A DNA stretch of 64,000 bases, taken from positions 310,001 through 374,000 of the forward strand of contig NZ_FRBV01000002.1 of assembly GCF_900142705.1 (NCBI RefSeq). The letters are read 5' to 3'. The stretch's first letter is position 1, and each line of letters starts with the position of its first letter. This document shows positions 47,561 through 54,466 of the stretch, piece after piece. The DNA comes from Nitrosospira sp. Nsp11 (lineage in GTDB: Bacteria > Pseudomonadota > Gammaproteobacteria > Burkholderiales > Nitrosomonadaceae). Position numbers and translations under genes: made by a program. The notes below the pieces were generated by a model that searched no databases, was not told the DNA's origin, and was given only the letters and a program-made list of their open reading frames with translations.

Positions 47561-47755
47561 CGAATCTCCGACTACGCAATAACCAACGGACGGGAATTCA
47601 GCGGCCCGAAAGACGCATATCGGCACGGTACTCACATTATCAGCAGGAATGGAAATCGGTACGCGCTATATCAAGGGGATCAGATGATCGCAGTTCGCGG
47701 ATCGGCGGAAGAGTTGAAACGAATGGTGAAGGAGGTGGCAAATGTTGGGATGTAA
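47561..47755 (+). CDS. protein-like frame without a standard start codon
   Basis: The frame ISDYAITNGREFSGPKDAYR, HGTHIISRNGNRYALYQGDQ, MIAVRGSAEELKRMVKEVAN is strongly protein-like and ends just after the next gene's ATG. Directly upstream the frame is closed by TAA (47558-47560) and no ATG, GTG or TTG precedes the core. An ATG at 47554 lies one frame away. Either a single-base shift broke the start or a rare start codon is used. Confidence 0.45.
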   Translation, partial: RISDYAITNGREFSGPKDAYRHGTHIISRNGNRYALYQGDQMIAVRGSAEELKRMVKEVANVGM

Positions 47756-48017
47756 GCCTAATGATCTAGCAATGGTGCTGCGAGGGCCCTATTCAGGTCA
47801 TTTTGTAACGGTTAAGGAATTTATTGGGACTAGCTTGTTGTGGCGCCCCGTGAATACGGCTTATGAATTGTGGGACAGGTTGTGGAAAGTGGATGCCCCC
47901 ACTATCCCTTTAAACGGTTTTAGGGTGAACTGCATTCCAGACGAATATCTCTTCCCCATCCGCCCCGGCGACCTGAAAGAAGTTGAGGAAACGGAGAAGG
48001 AGATTGAGAGTGTCTGA
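47742..48017 (+). CDS. phage hypothetical protein
   Basis: A 91-residue protein with AAGGAGG directly before the ATG. It has a beta-rich core (DLAMVLRGPYSGHFVTVKEF, WRPVNTAYELWDRLW, NCIPDEYLFPIRPGD) and an acidic tail. A small SH3-like fold is likely from the pattern. Function unknown. Confidence 0.6.
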   Translation: MLGCKPNDLAMVLRGPYSGHFVTVKEFIGTSLLWRPVNTAYELWDRLWKVDAPTIPLNGFRVNCIPDEYLFPIRPGDLKEVEETEKEIESV

Positions 48018-48177
48018 TTTTCAGAAGGGAATTGTTTTTGTGTTGCTCGCGATAGCCGGATGTACCTTTTCGTTTGCTGTGGGCGTAAATACTACGAAAG
48101 GTGTGGTTGCTTCTGATTGTGCGGATTACGGCGCAGTCAAGCTCAACGGCAAATTGTACGAGTGCAAGCTGAAATGA
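48010..48177 (+). CDS. small phage membrane protein
   Basis: About 55 residues from GTG 48010, eight bases after GGAG and overlapping the previous stop. One hydrophobic segment (GIVFVLLAIAGCTFSFAVGV) with a possible lipobox-like AGC and a cysteine-bearing tail (DCADYGAVKLNGKLYECKLK). It ends on the start codon of rusA. Function unknown. Confidence 0.55.
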   Translation: MSDFQKGIVFVLLAIAGCTFSFAVGVNTTKGVVASDCADYGAVKLNGKLYECKLK

Positions 48178-48593
48178 CTGAAATTGCCTTCACTATCCCC
48201 GGTACGCCCATTGCCAAGGGCCGTCCACGTTTCGCCCGCCGCGGAAACTACGTCACGGCCTACACTCCCAAAAAGACAGCAAATTACGAAAGCCTTGTGC
48301 GGATATACGCGTCCCAGGCAATGCAGGGAGTCTCTGTAATCGATGGCGCTGTATCGGTCTCGATATGCCTGTATGTCGCCCCGCCCGCCAGTTGGCCTAA
48401 GAAAAAGAGGCTGAGCGCGCTCAATGGCGAGATTTACCCGACAAGCCGCCCTGATGCCGAGAACATAGCTAAGGCCATCAATGACGCTTGCAATGCATTG
48501 GTCTGGGCTGATGACAGCCAGATCGTTGATCAGTTTGTCAGTAAACGGTATTCAGAGAGCGCTCGGGCTGTTGTGCAGGTGAGGGCGCTATGA
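48174..48593 (+). CDS. rusA: RusA-family Holliday junction resolvase
   Basis: A 139-residue protein from ATG 48174 (ATGA overlap with the previous stop). RusA marks are FTIPGTPIAKGRPRFARRGN, SICLYVAPPASWPKKKR, and the catalytic set RPDAENIAKAINDACNALVW followed by ADDSQIVDQ, which holds the three conserved aspartates. It cuts four-way junctions during phage recombination and before packaging. It overlaps the next gene by four bases. Confidence 0.9.
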   Translation: MTEIAFTIPGTPIAKGRPRFARRGNYVTAYTPKKTANYESLVRIYASQAMQGVSVIDGAVSVSICLYVAPPASWPKKKRLSALNGEIYPTSRPDAENIAKAINDACNALVWADDSQIVDQFVSKRYSESARAVVQVRAL

Positions 48594-49078
48594 GCCTTCC
48601 TGCTAAACAGCCAAGCAAGAAGAAAAAGCGCGTAATGCTCCGCGTCATCAAAGGTGGACTCATCCCAGCTGATCCTTGGGCCGCTTCCGAATTGCGCCAG
48701 AAGGGTTACAAGGTCGGCGATGTTCTTGGCGCCGATCTCAGCAAGTTGCGCAATCCAAAATTTAACGGACTGGTTCACCGGATCGGCCAGTTGTGCGTAA
48801 GGAATATCGGGGAATTCAAGTACAGCGATGCGCATGACGTGCTGAAGAGGCTGCAGCTCGAGGCGAATATTGCTTGTGATGAGGTAGCAATAAGGCTGCC
48901 AGGCTACGGCATGGCGTTTCACCGGGTGCCGCGGAGCCTGAGTTTCGACTCGATGGACGAGGGCGTCTTTCACCAGACAGCGAAGGCATTTTGTTCGTAC
49001 ATCGCGGAGACGTACTGGTCGGACATGGATGCAGAGCAGATTGAGGAAATGGCCGAATCTTTCGTGGACGAGACGTGA
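48590..49078 (+). CDS. DUF1367-like phage protein
   Basis: A 162-residue protein. After a basic start (KQPSKKKKRVMLRVIKGG) the pattern LIPADPWAASELRQKGYKVG, DVLGADLSKLRNPKFNGLVH and CDEVAIRLPGYGMAFHRVPR is that of DUF1367, a family located in ninR-like regions of lambdoid phages. The C-terminal helix is acidic. Function unknown. Confidence 0.6.
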   Translation: MSLPAKQPSKKKKRVMLRVIKGGLIPADPWAASELRQKGYKVGDVLGADLSKLRNPKFNGLVHRIGQLCVRNIGEFKYSDAHDVLKRLQLEANIACDEVAIRLPGYGMAFHRVPRSLSFDSMDEGVFHQTAKAFCSYIAETYWSDMDAEQIEEMAESFVDET

Positions 49079-49374
49079 GCAAGATAACCGAATCAGCCAG
49101 GAACGAAGATTGCCAAATCCGGATCCCGGGCATCTGCAATTTCAACCCTGAGACAACCGTATGGTGCCATGGCAACGGATCAGCAGCAGGGAAGGGGATG
49201 TGGATGAAGGCAAATGACATCCTCGGCGCCTATGGCTGCAGCTCATGCCATGACGTGTACGACCGTCGCGCGCCTGTTCCGGAAGGGATGACGTACATGG
49301 AAGTGAAACTATATTTCTTGGAGGGCTTGATGCGGTCTTTGTTGATCTTGATAAAAAAGGGGCTGGTGAAATGA
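49075..49374 (+). CDS. YbcO-like nuclease family protein (DUF1364)
   Basis: A 99-residue protein starting at a GTG that overlaps the previous stop. ARNEDCQIRIPGICNFNPET, TVWCHGNG and AYGCSSCHDVYDRR give the Cys and His set of DUF1364/YbcO, a small zinc-type HNH-like nuclease family of lambdoid phages. Together with RusA it makes two recombination or junction nucleases side by side. Confidence 0.75.
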   Translation: MSKITESARNEDCQIRIPGICNFNPETTVWCHGNGSAAGKGMWMKANDILGAYGCSSCHDVYDRRAPVPEGMTYMEVKLYFLEGLMRSLLILIKKGLVK

Positions 49375-49571
49375 TCGGAAAAGGAAAGTTGGCCTTAGCA
49401 GCTGCATTTGGTTTATCAGCGACAAGCATTTTTGATCCAATGATTGCAAAAAATGACGGCATTGCACGGCTCGGCTCAGGCCCTTCCGGATCACCCAAGC
49501 GCAACCAAGAGCGATCCATCAAGCGCCAGGCTCAGCGTTCCCGAGTGATTAACAGGATGCGTGGCCGATGA
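49371..49571 (+). CDS. phage hypothetical protein
   Basis: A 66-residue basic protein with a hydrophobic start (KLALAAAFGLSATSIF) and an arginine-rich end (NQERSIKRQAQRSRVINRMR). It overlaps both neighbours by four bases. No family is recognised. Confidence 0.5.
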   Translation: MIGKGKLALAAAFGLSATSIFDPMIAKNDGIARLGSGPSGSPKRNQERSIKRQAQRSRVINRMRGR

Positions 49572-49768
49572 AATTCCCCGCGATCCTCGAAGGGTGGAGA
49601 TACGGAAACCCAGAAAACATCATGGATGGTGTGATCGCGCTAAACCGCCGACATGAGCAACAGGCCGAGAAACCCAAGTCAGTACGCAAAGACGATTACT
49701 ACCGCCAGAGTAGATCGATAAAAATAAAAGAGATAGTCAAGAGGGCTAAGAACGGAGGATTTAAATGA
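49568..49768 (+). CDS. phage hypothetical protein
   Basis: A 66-residue basic protein (AILEGWRYGNPENIMDGVIA, then KSVRKDDYYRQSRSIKIKEI). Four-base overlaps on both sides place it in the same transcript. No family is recognised. Confidence 0.5.
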   Translation: MKFPAILEGWRYGNPENIMDGVIALNRRHEQQAEKPKSVRKDDYYRQSRSIKIKEIVKRAKNGGFK

Positions 49769-50262
49769 TATTTCGCAGCCCGGAGCATGCCCTGAAGTGG
49801 GCGTATGAAACAACGAGCAGACCGATCGTTAAAATCTCATCCGTTAACGCGATGCGTGGGGCCTCAGGCTCGAATAACGATGAGTTGACTGCTCATGATA
49901 AGCACGCGCAGGCTGCGTTCATCCTGGCCCTTTGTGAGCGTGTTTTGACCTCGCTGCACATGGCTTATGTCCAAGCTCAGTTCGGGCGTGACCGGAGCGG
50001 ATTTGACTTGCTGGTGCGGCACATGGCAACCAACTTCGGGACCGGTATACATAGTCGCCGAGGTATCGAGCAAATTATCCGATCGTACTGTGGCGAGAAG
50101 GGCGGTTTGCGCGAGATTAAGAAATCAATGTCTACCGGATTACTGAAAGCCGCGTCGTTTCGTAACAGGGGGTATGACGCGCTGGATGCCATTCACGCAC
50201 AGGCAATGAGCGTTTTGTGGGATGAGATGCAGGGCAGGATGTTGCTGGCTGCCGGGGCGTAA
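49765..50262 (+). CDS. candidate late-gene regulator (Q-like position)
   Basis: A 165-residue, helical, basic protein with a start resembling antitermination-region proteins (FRSPEHALKWAYETTSRPIV) and later HMATNFGTGIHSRRGIEQII, YCGEKGGLREIKKSMSTGLL. It is the last gene of the rightward early operon and is followed at once by a promoter and two terminators before the late genes, which is the place of lambda Q. No Q family motif or zinc cluster is recognised, so this is a call from context. Confidence 0.5.
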   Translation: MIFRSPEHALKWAYETTSRPIVKISSVNAMRGASGSNNDELTAHDKHAQAAFILALCERVLTSLHMAYVQAQFGRDRSGFDLLVRHMATNFGTGIHSRRGIEQIIRSYCGEKGGLREIKKSMSTGLLKAASFRNRGYDALDAIHAQAMSVLWDEMQGRMLLAAGA

Positions 50263-50304
50263 ACAGGGAATATAAAATATTTTAACCTCTTTCAAAACAA
50301 TTGC

Positions 50305-50333
50305 TTGACTCCTTCAGGTACATGATTTATCAT
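50305..50333 (+). promoter_or_regulatory. late promoter (pR'-like)
   Basis: TTGACT (50305-50310), a 17-base spacer and TATCAT (50328-50333) form a strong sigma-70 promoter in the empty interval before the late genes. The transcript would meet two terminators within 140 bases. Confidence 0.7.
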
Positions 50334-50376
50334 TAATCCCTAGTATCGAGTTTTATTCTCTACCACCTTATATCTT

Positions 50377-50395
50377 GTTAACCCACTGGGTTAAC
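50377..50395. repeat. perfect 9+1+9 palindrome in the late leader
   Basis: GTTAACCCA and TGGGTTAAC flank a single C. It lies between the late promoter and the first terminator and could be a protein-binding site or a hairpin that pauses polymerase. Confidence 0.65.
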
Positions 50396-50402
50396 TAAAC
50401 GG

Positions 50403-50430
50403 AACCCACCCCTAACCCGGTGGGTTTTTC
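50403..50430 (+). terminator. late leader terminator 1 (tR'-like)
   Basis: AACCCACC and GGTGGGTT pair around CCTAACCC, followed by TTT. It is about 70 bases downstream of the late promoter. Confidence 0.7.
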
Positions 50431-50437
50431 ATTTCTG

Positions 50438-50464
50438 GCCTGCCAATTTCGGCGGGCTTTTTTT
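50438..50464 (+). terminator. late leader terminator 2
   Basis: GCC-T-GCC and GGC-G-GGC form a stem around AATTTC, followed by seven T. It sits directly before the first late ATG at 50465, so late genes need antitermination. Confidence 0.7.
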
Positions 50465-50815
50465 ATGGACGAAAACAAAATGAACTCCAGGGGCGGAATG
50501 GCAGATTTGCGTGCAACGAAGATTCGGGTGGATAGCGGTCTTAACGAAGAGGCCGTAATGCGGGAAAAATGCAGCGGCCGCGTATTGGAGAGTCTAGATC
50601 ATCAGGCCCAGCGGCTCGAAATGCTCGTCACCAGTTTGGAGCAAGCTTTCTTTGGCGTGCTTCGGCCTGATTCTGTATCCAACGGCAGCGTTAACGGATC
50701 TGAGCCGGCGTTGTCGCCTATGCCAGAGTTTCTGGAACAACTCAATCAGCGCATTAATTCCATCGACTCAAGTCTGGGCCGTATCCAGTCCATGATCCAT
50801 CGCAGCGAACTGTAA
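50465..50815 (+). CDS. first late gene, coiled-coil hypothetical protein
   Basis: A 116-residue protein from ATG 50465 (or 50480). After a basic start it is helical, with VLESLDHQAQRLEMLVTSLE and a second helix near the end (EQLNQRINSIDSSLGRIQSM) separated by a Ser/Gly-rich stretch. The place just before the spanins is often held by lysis or packaging accessory genes. No family is recognised, and neither an obvious holin nor an endolysin is found in the window. Confidence 0.55.
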   Translation: MDENKMNSRGGMADLRATKIRVDSGLNEEAVMREKCSGRVLESLDHQAQRLEMLVTSLEQAFFGVLRPDSVSNGSVNGSEPALSPMPEFLEQLNQRINSIDSSLGRIQSMIHRSEL

Positions 50816-50822
50816 TCCAGCA

Positions 50823-51215
50823 ATGGGACTGATCCTTGCATTCCTCGCTGTCTTTGCCGTCGGGAACATTTCAGGCGGGGTCATCATGCATTGGAAGAGC
50901 GGCGCCGAGGTTGCGCTGGCTGTGTCTGATAAAGAGAAGGTGGAATCGCGTAACTCAATACTTGAAGCCGCCAATGGTAACTGCGCCACTGACATCGAAG
51001 GTGTGCGGCAAGGCGTGAAAGTGATCACAGATGCCGTGAGTGAGCGCGAAAAGGCGGCAAGCGCCGCAATGCGTGATGCCCAGGCGCTGGTCGCGAAGCA
51101 CAAGGCTGCGGCTGTAGCTATCAAAGCGCTGCCTGTAGTTCCTCAAGCCGAGCAGTGCGAGGCAATTGAACGGGAGCAGATCGAATATGTGGCGGCACGA
51201 CATGCGGCTGAATAG
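50823..51215 (+). CDS. Rz-like inner-membrane spanin
   Basis: A 130-residue protein: one N-terminal membrane helix (LILAFLAVFAVGNISGGVIM) and a long periplasmic coiled coil (VRQGVKVITDAVSEREKAAS, QALVAKHKAAAVAIKAL). This is the layout of i-spanins, which with the outer-membrane lipoprotein span the periplasm and fuse the membranes at lysis. The partner gene overlaps its 3' end in another frame. Confidence 0.7.
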   Translation: MGLILAFLAVFAVGNISGGVIMHWKSGAEVALAVSDKEKVESRNSILEAANGNCATDIEGVRQGVKVITDAVSEREKAASAAMRDAQALVAKHKAAAVAIKALPVVPQAEQCEAIEREQIEYVAARHAAE

Positions 51216-51468
51216 CGCAATCTTGGCTTTAGCGCTTGCCGGGTGCGCAGGAAAGCCAATCATTGAGACAAAGATTGTAGACAGACCAGTCCCGGTCTTT
51301 TGCGAAGTCACGCTTCCTGCTGAATGCAAAGACGCCTACGCAGTTGACAAAGTGTCCACCAAAGACGACATGCTGACATTGAATAGAGCGCTCAGATCAG
51401 AAATATACGAACGTTCCGCGTGCGAGGTAATGCTACGTGCCGCAGTGAAAGGTTGTAATAAGCAGTGA
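51187..51468 (+). CDS. Rz1-like outer-membrane spanin lipoprotein
   Basis: About 93 residues from ATG 51187 (51202 also possible). The signal sequence ends in the lipobox LALAGC, so the mature protein starts with a lipidated Cys; the rest contains several Pro and four Cys (VPVFCEVTLPAECKD). It overlaps the Rz-like gene by 29 bases in a different frame, a common spanin arrangement. Longer than lambda Rz1. Confidence 0.7.
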   Translation: MWRHDMRLNSAILALALAGCAGKPIIETKIVDRPVPVFCEVTLPAECKDAYAVDKVSTKDDMLTLNRALRSEIYERSACEVMLRAAVKGCNKQ

Positions 51469-51857
51469 GCGTACCGAAGGACTGCGGTTTCGTCGTTCAC
51501 GACGCTGGGCACTTTTACACGCTCGGCGCTCTTGATGGGTATCAAACTCAGTATCTGCGGTTCGTGAAACGGTTTGATAGGGATGATCCCTCGAAGTATC
51601 CAGGTAATAAGGGCGCGTACTCTGGTACGACGTTGCAAATAGTTCTCCGTGTCCTTCTCAACCGCGTCAAATATCTCCAAGGGCAAAAGTGGTGTGTCGA
51701 GAACGTCATGATCCGACTCTGCTTGATGCTGGCGATATGGTTGCTGGAGTTTCGTGCCGCACGTCGTCATGGTCGCGGTTATTGGCATGGGTTGGATTTC
51801 GCCTCGCATCAGCATCTGTGTGAGCAATGCGGGCATACAGTCTGTGAGCACTCATGA
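51465..51857 (+). CDS. conserved phage protein upstream of terminase
   Basis: A 130-residue protein starting at GTG (overlap with the previous stop). It contains GYQTQYLRFVKRFDRDDPSK YPGN-type text, TTLQIVLRVLLNRVKYLQGQ, a hydrophobic segment (RLCLMLAIWLLEFRAARRHG) and a C-terminal CEQCGHTVCEH that could bind zinc. The same pattern occurs before terminase genes in related phages as far as I recall. Function unknown. Confidence 0.6.
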   Translation: MSVPKDCGFVVHDAGHFYTLGALDGYQTQYLRFVKRFDRDDPSKYPGNKGAYSGTTLQIVLRVLLNRVKYLQGQKWCVENVMIRLCLMLAIWLLEFRAARRHGRGYWHGLDFASHQHLCEQCGHTVCEHS

Positions 51858-52375
51858 GCGAAGTAAAGAAACCGGCAGTTAAATCCGTTCGCAAGCCCGC
51901 GCCGAAGAAGCCCGCCAAAAGGAAAGTAGGCGCACCAACGATCAAGACGCCGGCTTTACTGGAAAAGATTTGTACCGGCATCGCAATGGGCGTATCAGCC
52001 CGCGCAATGTGCCTTGAACTGAAAATAAGCCAACGAGTTCTCTGGAATTGGCTAGCGAGCGATGAAGAGTTCATGCAGCAATACGCGCGCGCGAAAGAGC
52101 GCTGTGCTGATGTCTACGCCGAGGAAATCATTGAGATTGCCGACGACAACCGTTTTGACATCCGCGTTAAAGATGATGGCTCCGAAGTAACGGATAACGA
52201 GGTTGTGCAGCGTTCCCGGCTGCGAGTTGATGCGCGTAAATGGTACGCCTCAAAGTTGGCGCCGAAGAAGTACGGGGATCGCGTTGTGAACGAACATGAA
52301 GGTGGCGATCCCGACAAGCCGCTTCTCTCGAAAATCGAGATTTCATTCGTTCCAACTCAAAAGCCTCAATCGTAG
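51854..52375 (+). CDS. terminase small subunit
   Basis: A 173-residue protein. After a Lys/Pro-rich tail it has a helix-turn-helix (LLEKICTGIAMGVSARAMCL, SQRVLWNWLASDEEFMQQYA) and the family segment ARAKERCADVYAEEIIEIAD, RSRLRVDARKWYASKLAPKK YGDR. It recognises the packaging start and recruits the large subunit encoded 670 bases downstream. Confidence 0.85.
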   Translation: MSEVKKPAVKSVRKPAPKKPAKRKVGAPTIKTPALLEKICTGIAMGVSARAMCLELKISQRVLWNWLASDEEFMQQYARAKERCADVYAEEIIEIADDNRFDIRVKDDGSEVTDNEVVQRSRLRVDARKWYASKLAPKKYGDRVVNEHEGGDPDKPLLSKIEISFVPTQKPQS

Positions 52376-52425
52376 AGGCGATATGAGCGATTTAAATTGG
52401 GGTGGCAATACCTAAGCATGCAATC

Positions 52426-52472
52426 TTTTCCACAAAATCTGTGGATAACTACGGTATGCACCCGGTGGATAA
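52426..52472. promoter_or_regulatory. cluster of DnaA-box-like sequences
   Basis: TTTTCCACA (52426-52434), TGTGGATAA (52440-52448, the reverse of the consensus TTATCCACA) and GGTGGATAA (52464-52472). The first two face each other. They lie in the short gap after the small terminase gene. Confidence 0.5.
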
Positions 52473-52532
52473 CGTTAACCAGACGCCCTGTTCATGCGGG
52501 TTTTTATATTTAGATTAAAAATTAATCAAGAA

Positions 52533-52847
52533 ATGACACCAGAACAATTTTGCTATTGGCTACAAGGCCGAGCCGAGATGCAGCCGGATAATCCGCCAAG
52601 CGCGGAAGAGTGGAAGATTATTGCGGATCATCTGCAGTTGGTATTTCGGAAAGTGGATCAGGTCAAGAAAACGGATCAAGTTTCGTCATTAGTGCGTCCA
52701 TCAGTTTTAGAGCAACTTGTTAAAGCCAATGAGCGTATTTGCCGGGAACGCTTGCAACAACACCCATTAAGCGGAGTGGCGGGGCAACCGCAGTGCGGGA
52801 CAAGTCAAGATACACAGTTCGGGCGCAATCAATCTAGCGTTTGCTGA
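52533..52847 (+). CDS. phage conserved hypothetical protein
   Basis: About 104 residues from ATG 52533. The start MTPEQFCYWLQGRAEMQPDN, then SAEEWKIIADHLQLVFRKV, is a widespread family of small phage proteins; function unknown. The C-terminal half is variable. It ends on the start codon of the next gene. Confidence 0.65.
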   Translation: MTPEQFCYWLQGRAEMQPDNPPSAEEWKIIADHLQLVFRKVDQVKKTDQVSSLVRPSVLEQLVKANERICRERLQQHPLSGVAGQPQCGTSQDTQFGRNQSSVC

Positions 52848-53056
52848 TGACCGTCAAATACATCATCGCATGGCCTATTGGCTGGACTCTTTACTGGCTC
52901 GGCCATGCCGCATCGAAAGTCCTTGAGGCTTCCTGGGGTGATAAATACGAGTGGTGGGCAGACATTTTTTATCCGCTATATAACCGCCTCATGATCTGGT
53001 CTTACTTGTTGAGCGATTGGGCTCAACTCGGGATATGGGGCGATGACCGCACATAG
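52847..53056 (+). CDS. small phage membrane-associated protein
   Basis: A 69-residue, tryptophan-rich protein (IIAWPIGWTLYWLGHAASKV, WWADIFYPLYNRLMIWSYLL) with two amphipathic or membrane segments. It overlaps the large terminase gene by 14 bases. Function unknown; a role in lysis cannot be excluded because no holin is identified elsewhere. Confidence 0.55.
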   Translation: MTVKYIIAWPIGWTLYWLGHAASKVLEASWGDKYEWWADIFYPLYNRLMIWSYLLSDWAQLGIWGDDRT

Positions 53057-54296
53057 AGCCGAATTTCCCGAGAAACTCGAGTTCCTGTTTCACCCGGCGA
53101 GATATAAGTGCCTCTACGGTGGTCGTGGCGGCGCGAAGTCCTGGGGCGTAGCCAGAGCATTACTGATTCAAGCCGCGGCTTCACCCTTGCGCATCTTGTG
53201 CGCCAGAGAGTTCCAGAACTCCATAGTTGAGTCTGTGCATCACCTGCTGCAGTCTCAGATTTCATCGCTCAAGTTGGATTCGTTCTACGAGATACAGAAC
53301 GCCACGATCAAGGGCGCGAATGGATCTGAGTTCGTATTTGCTGGCCTACGCAACAACGTTACCAAGATCAAATCATTTGAGGGTATTGATCGGGTTTGGG
53401 TCGAAGAGGCGCAAACGGTCAGCAAGTCGAGTTGGGATACCTTGATCCCGACTATCCGCAAAGACGGCTCGGAAATATGGCTCACGTACAACCCAGAGTT
53501 GGAGACAGACGAGACGCATCAGCGGTTTGTGGTCAAGCCACAACCAGATTCAGTCGTGGTTAAGATTAATTGGGACGATAACCCCTGGTTCCCCGAGACG
53601 CTGCGAAAAGAGAAGGATTCGCTGAAAGAACGTGATCCCGACGCTTATCAGAACGTCTGGCAAGGAAATTGCCGGGTAACGCTCGATGGAGCGATTTACG
53701 CGAAGGAACTACGCCAGGCGCAGGAAGAGGGAAGGATCAGGAATGTACCTTATGACTCTACGAAGCAAGTTCACACGTTTTTTGACTTGGGTTGGGCGGA
53801 TAACACGAGTATATGGTTCGCGCAAACGATCGGTGGCGAATTCAGGCTTATCGACTTCTACACGAACAGCCAACAATCAATCCAGCACTACGTTGCCGTG
53901 TTACAAAATCGGGGTTACATCTACGGGACAGATTACTTGCCACATGACGCACGAGCCCGATCTCTCGCTACCGGAAGAAGCGTGGAAGAGATTATGACTT
54001 CTGTTGGCCGCAAGGTTCAGATAGTACCGAATCTCTCTGTGTTTGACGGCATCAACGCTGCCAGGACCGTTTTCAACAGGTGCTACTTTGACGAGCAGAA
54101 ATGCTCAGAAGGATTACAGAGCTTGAGGCGATATAGATACGACGTTGATCCGGATTCGAAGCAATTCAGTGGTCGGCCGTTGCATGATTTCCATAGCCAC
54201 GCAGCTGATGCTTTTCGCTATTTCGCTGTGGCGATTGAAGAAGATAAGCCTGCATCGAGCGCAAGGGGCATTCGGATGGGGGGATGGAGAGCGTGA
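53043..54296 (+). CDS. terminase large subunit (PBSX/Terminase_3 type)
   Basis: A 417-residue packaging motor. The ATPase has Walker A GGRGGAKS (26-33), an Arg-finger region ILCAREFQNSIVESV, and Walker B/Glu WVEEAQ. The nuclease domain has DLGWADNTSIWF, YLPHDARARS and a final HDFHSHAADAFRYFA with the metal-binding aspartates. It cuts and pumps DNA through the portal encoded next. Confidence 0.92.
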   Translation: MTAHRAEFPEKLEFLFHPARYKCLYGGRGGAKSWGVARALLIQAAASPLRILCAREFQNSIVESVHHLLQSQISSLKLDSFYEIQNATIKGANGSEFVFAGLRNNVTKIKSFEGIDRVWVEEAQTVSKSSWDTLIPTIRKDGSEIWLTYNPELETDETHQRFVVKPQPDSVVVKINWDDNPWFPETLRKEKDSLKERDPDAYQNVWQGNCRVTLDGAIYAKELRQAQEEGRIRNVPYDSTKQVHTFFDLGWADNTSIWFAQTIGGEFRLIDFYTNSQQSIQHYVAVLQNRGYIYGTDYLPHDARARSLATGRSVEEIMTSVGRKVQIVPNLSVFDGINAARTVFNRCYFDEQKCSEGLQSLRRYRYDVDPDSKQFSGRPLHDFHSHAADAFRYFAVAIEEDKPASSARGIRMGGWRA

Positions 54297-54466
54297 TTTA
54301 TATCGCACTAGCCATTGTTTGCTTGCCTATATGGGCTGTCGTAATCGCTGAGCGGATCGCTATCTATTACGTATGGCGCGAGTTCGATTGCCACTACCGT
54401 ACTGACCATCGGTTTCGTGGGCTGCACGGATGGGTGGTTGCGATGTTGAGGGGGCGCAATCTATGA
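54293..54466 (+). CDS. small phage membrane protein
   Basis: About 57 residues from GTG 54293, which overlaps the terminase stop (GTGA); an ATG at 54284 is also open. One N-terminal membrane helix (IYIALAIVCLPIWAVVIAER) and a basic, His/Arg-rich tail. It overlaps the portal start by four bases. Function unknown. Confidence 0.55.
   Translation: MIYIALAIVCLPIWAVVIAERIAIYYVWREFDCHYRTDHRFRGLHGWVVAMLRGRNL

Noticed and set aside
50465-53056. holin and endolysin genes
   Set aside because: Spanins are present, but no lysozyme, amidase or typical holin could be recognised; the small membrane proteins were left as hypothetical rather than named.
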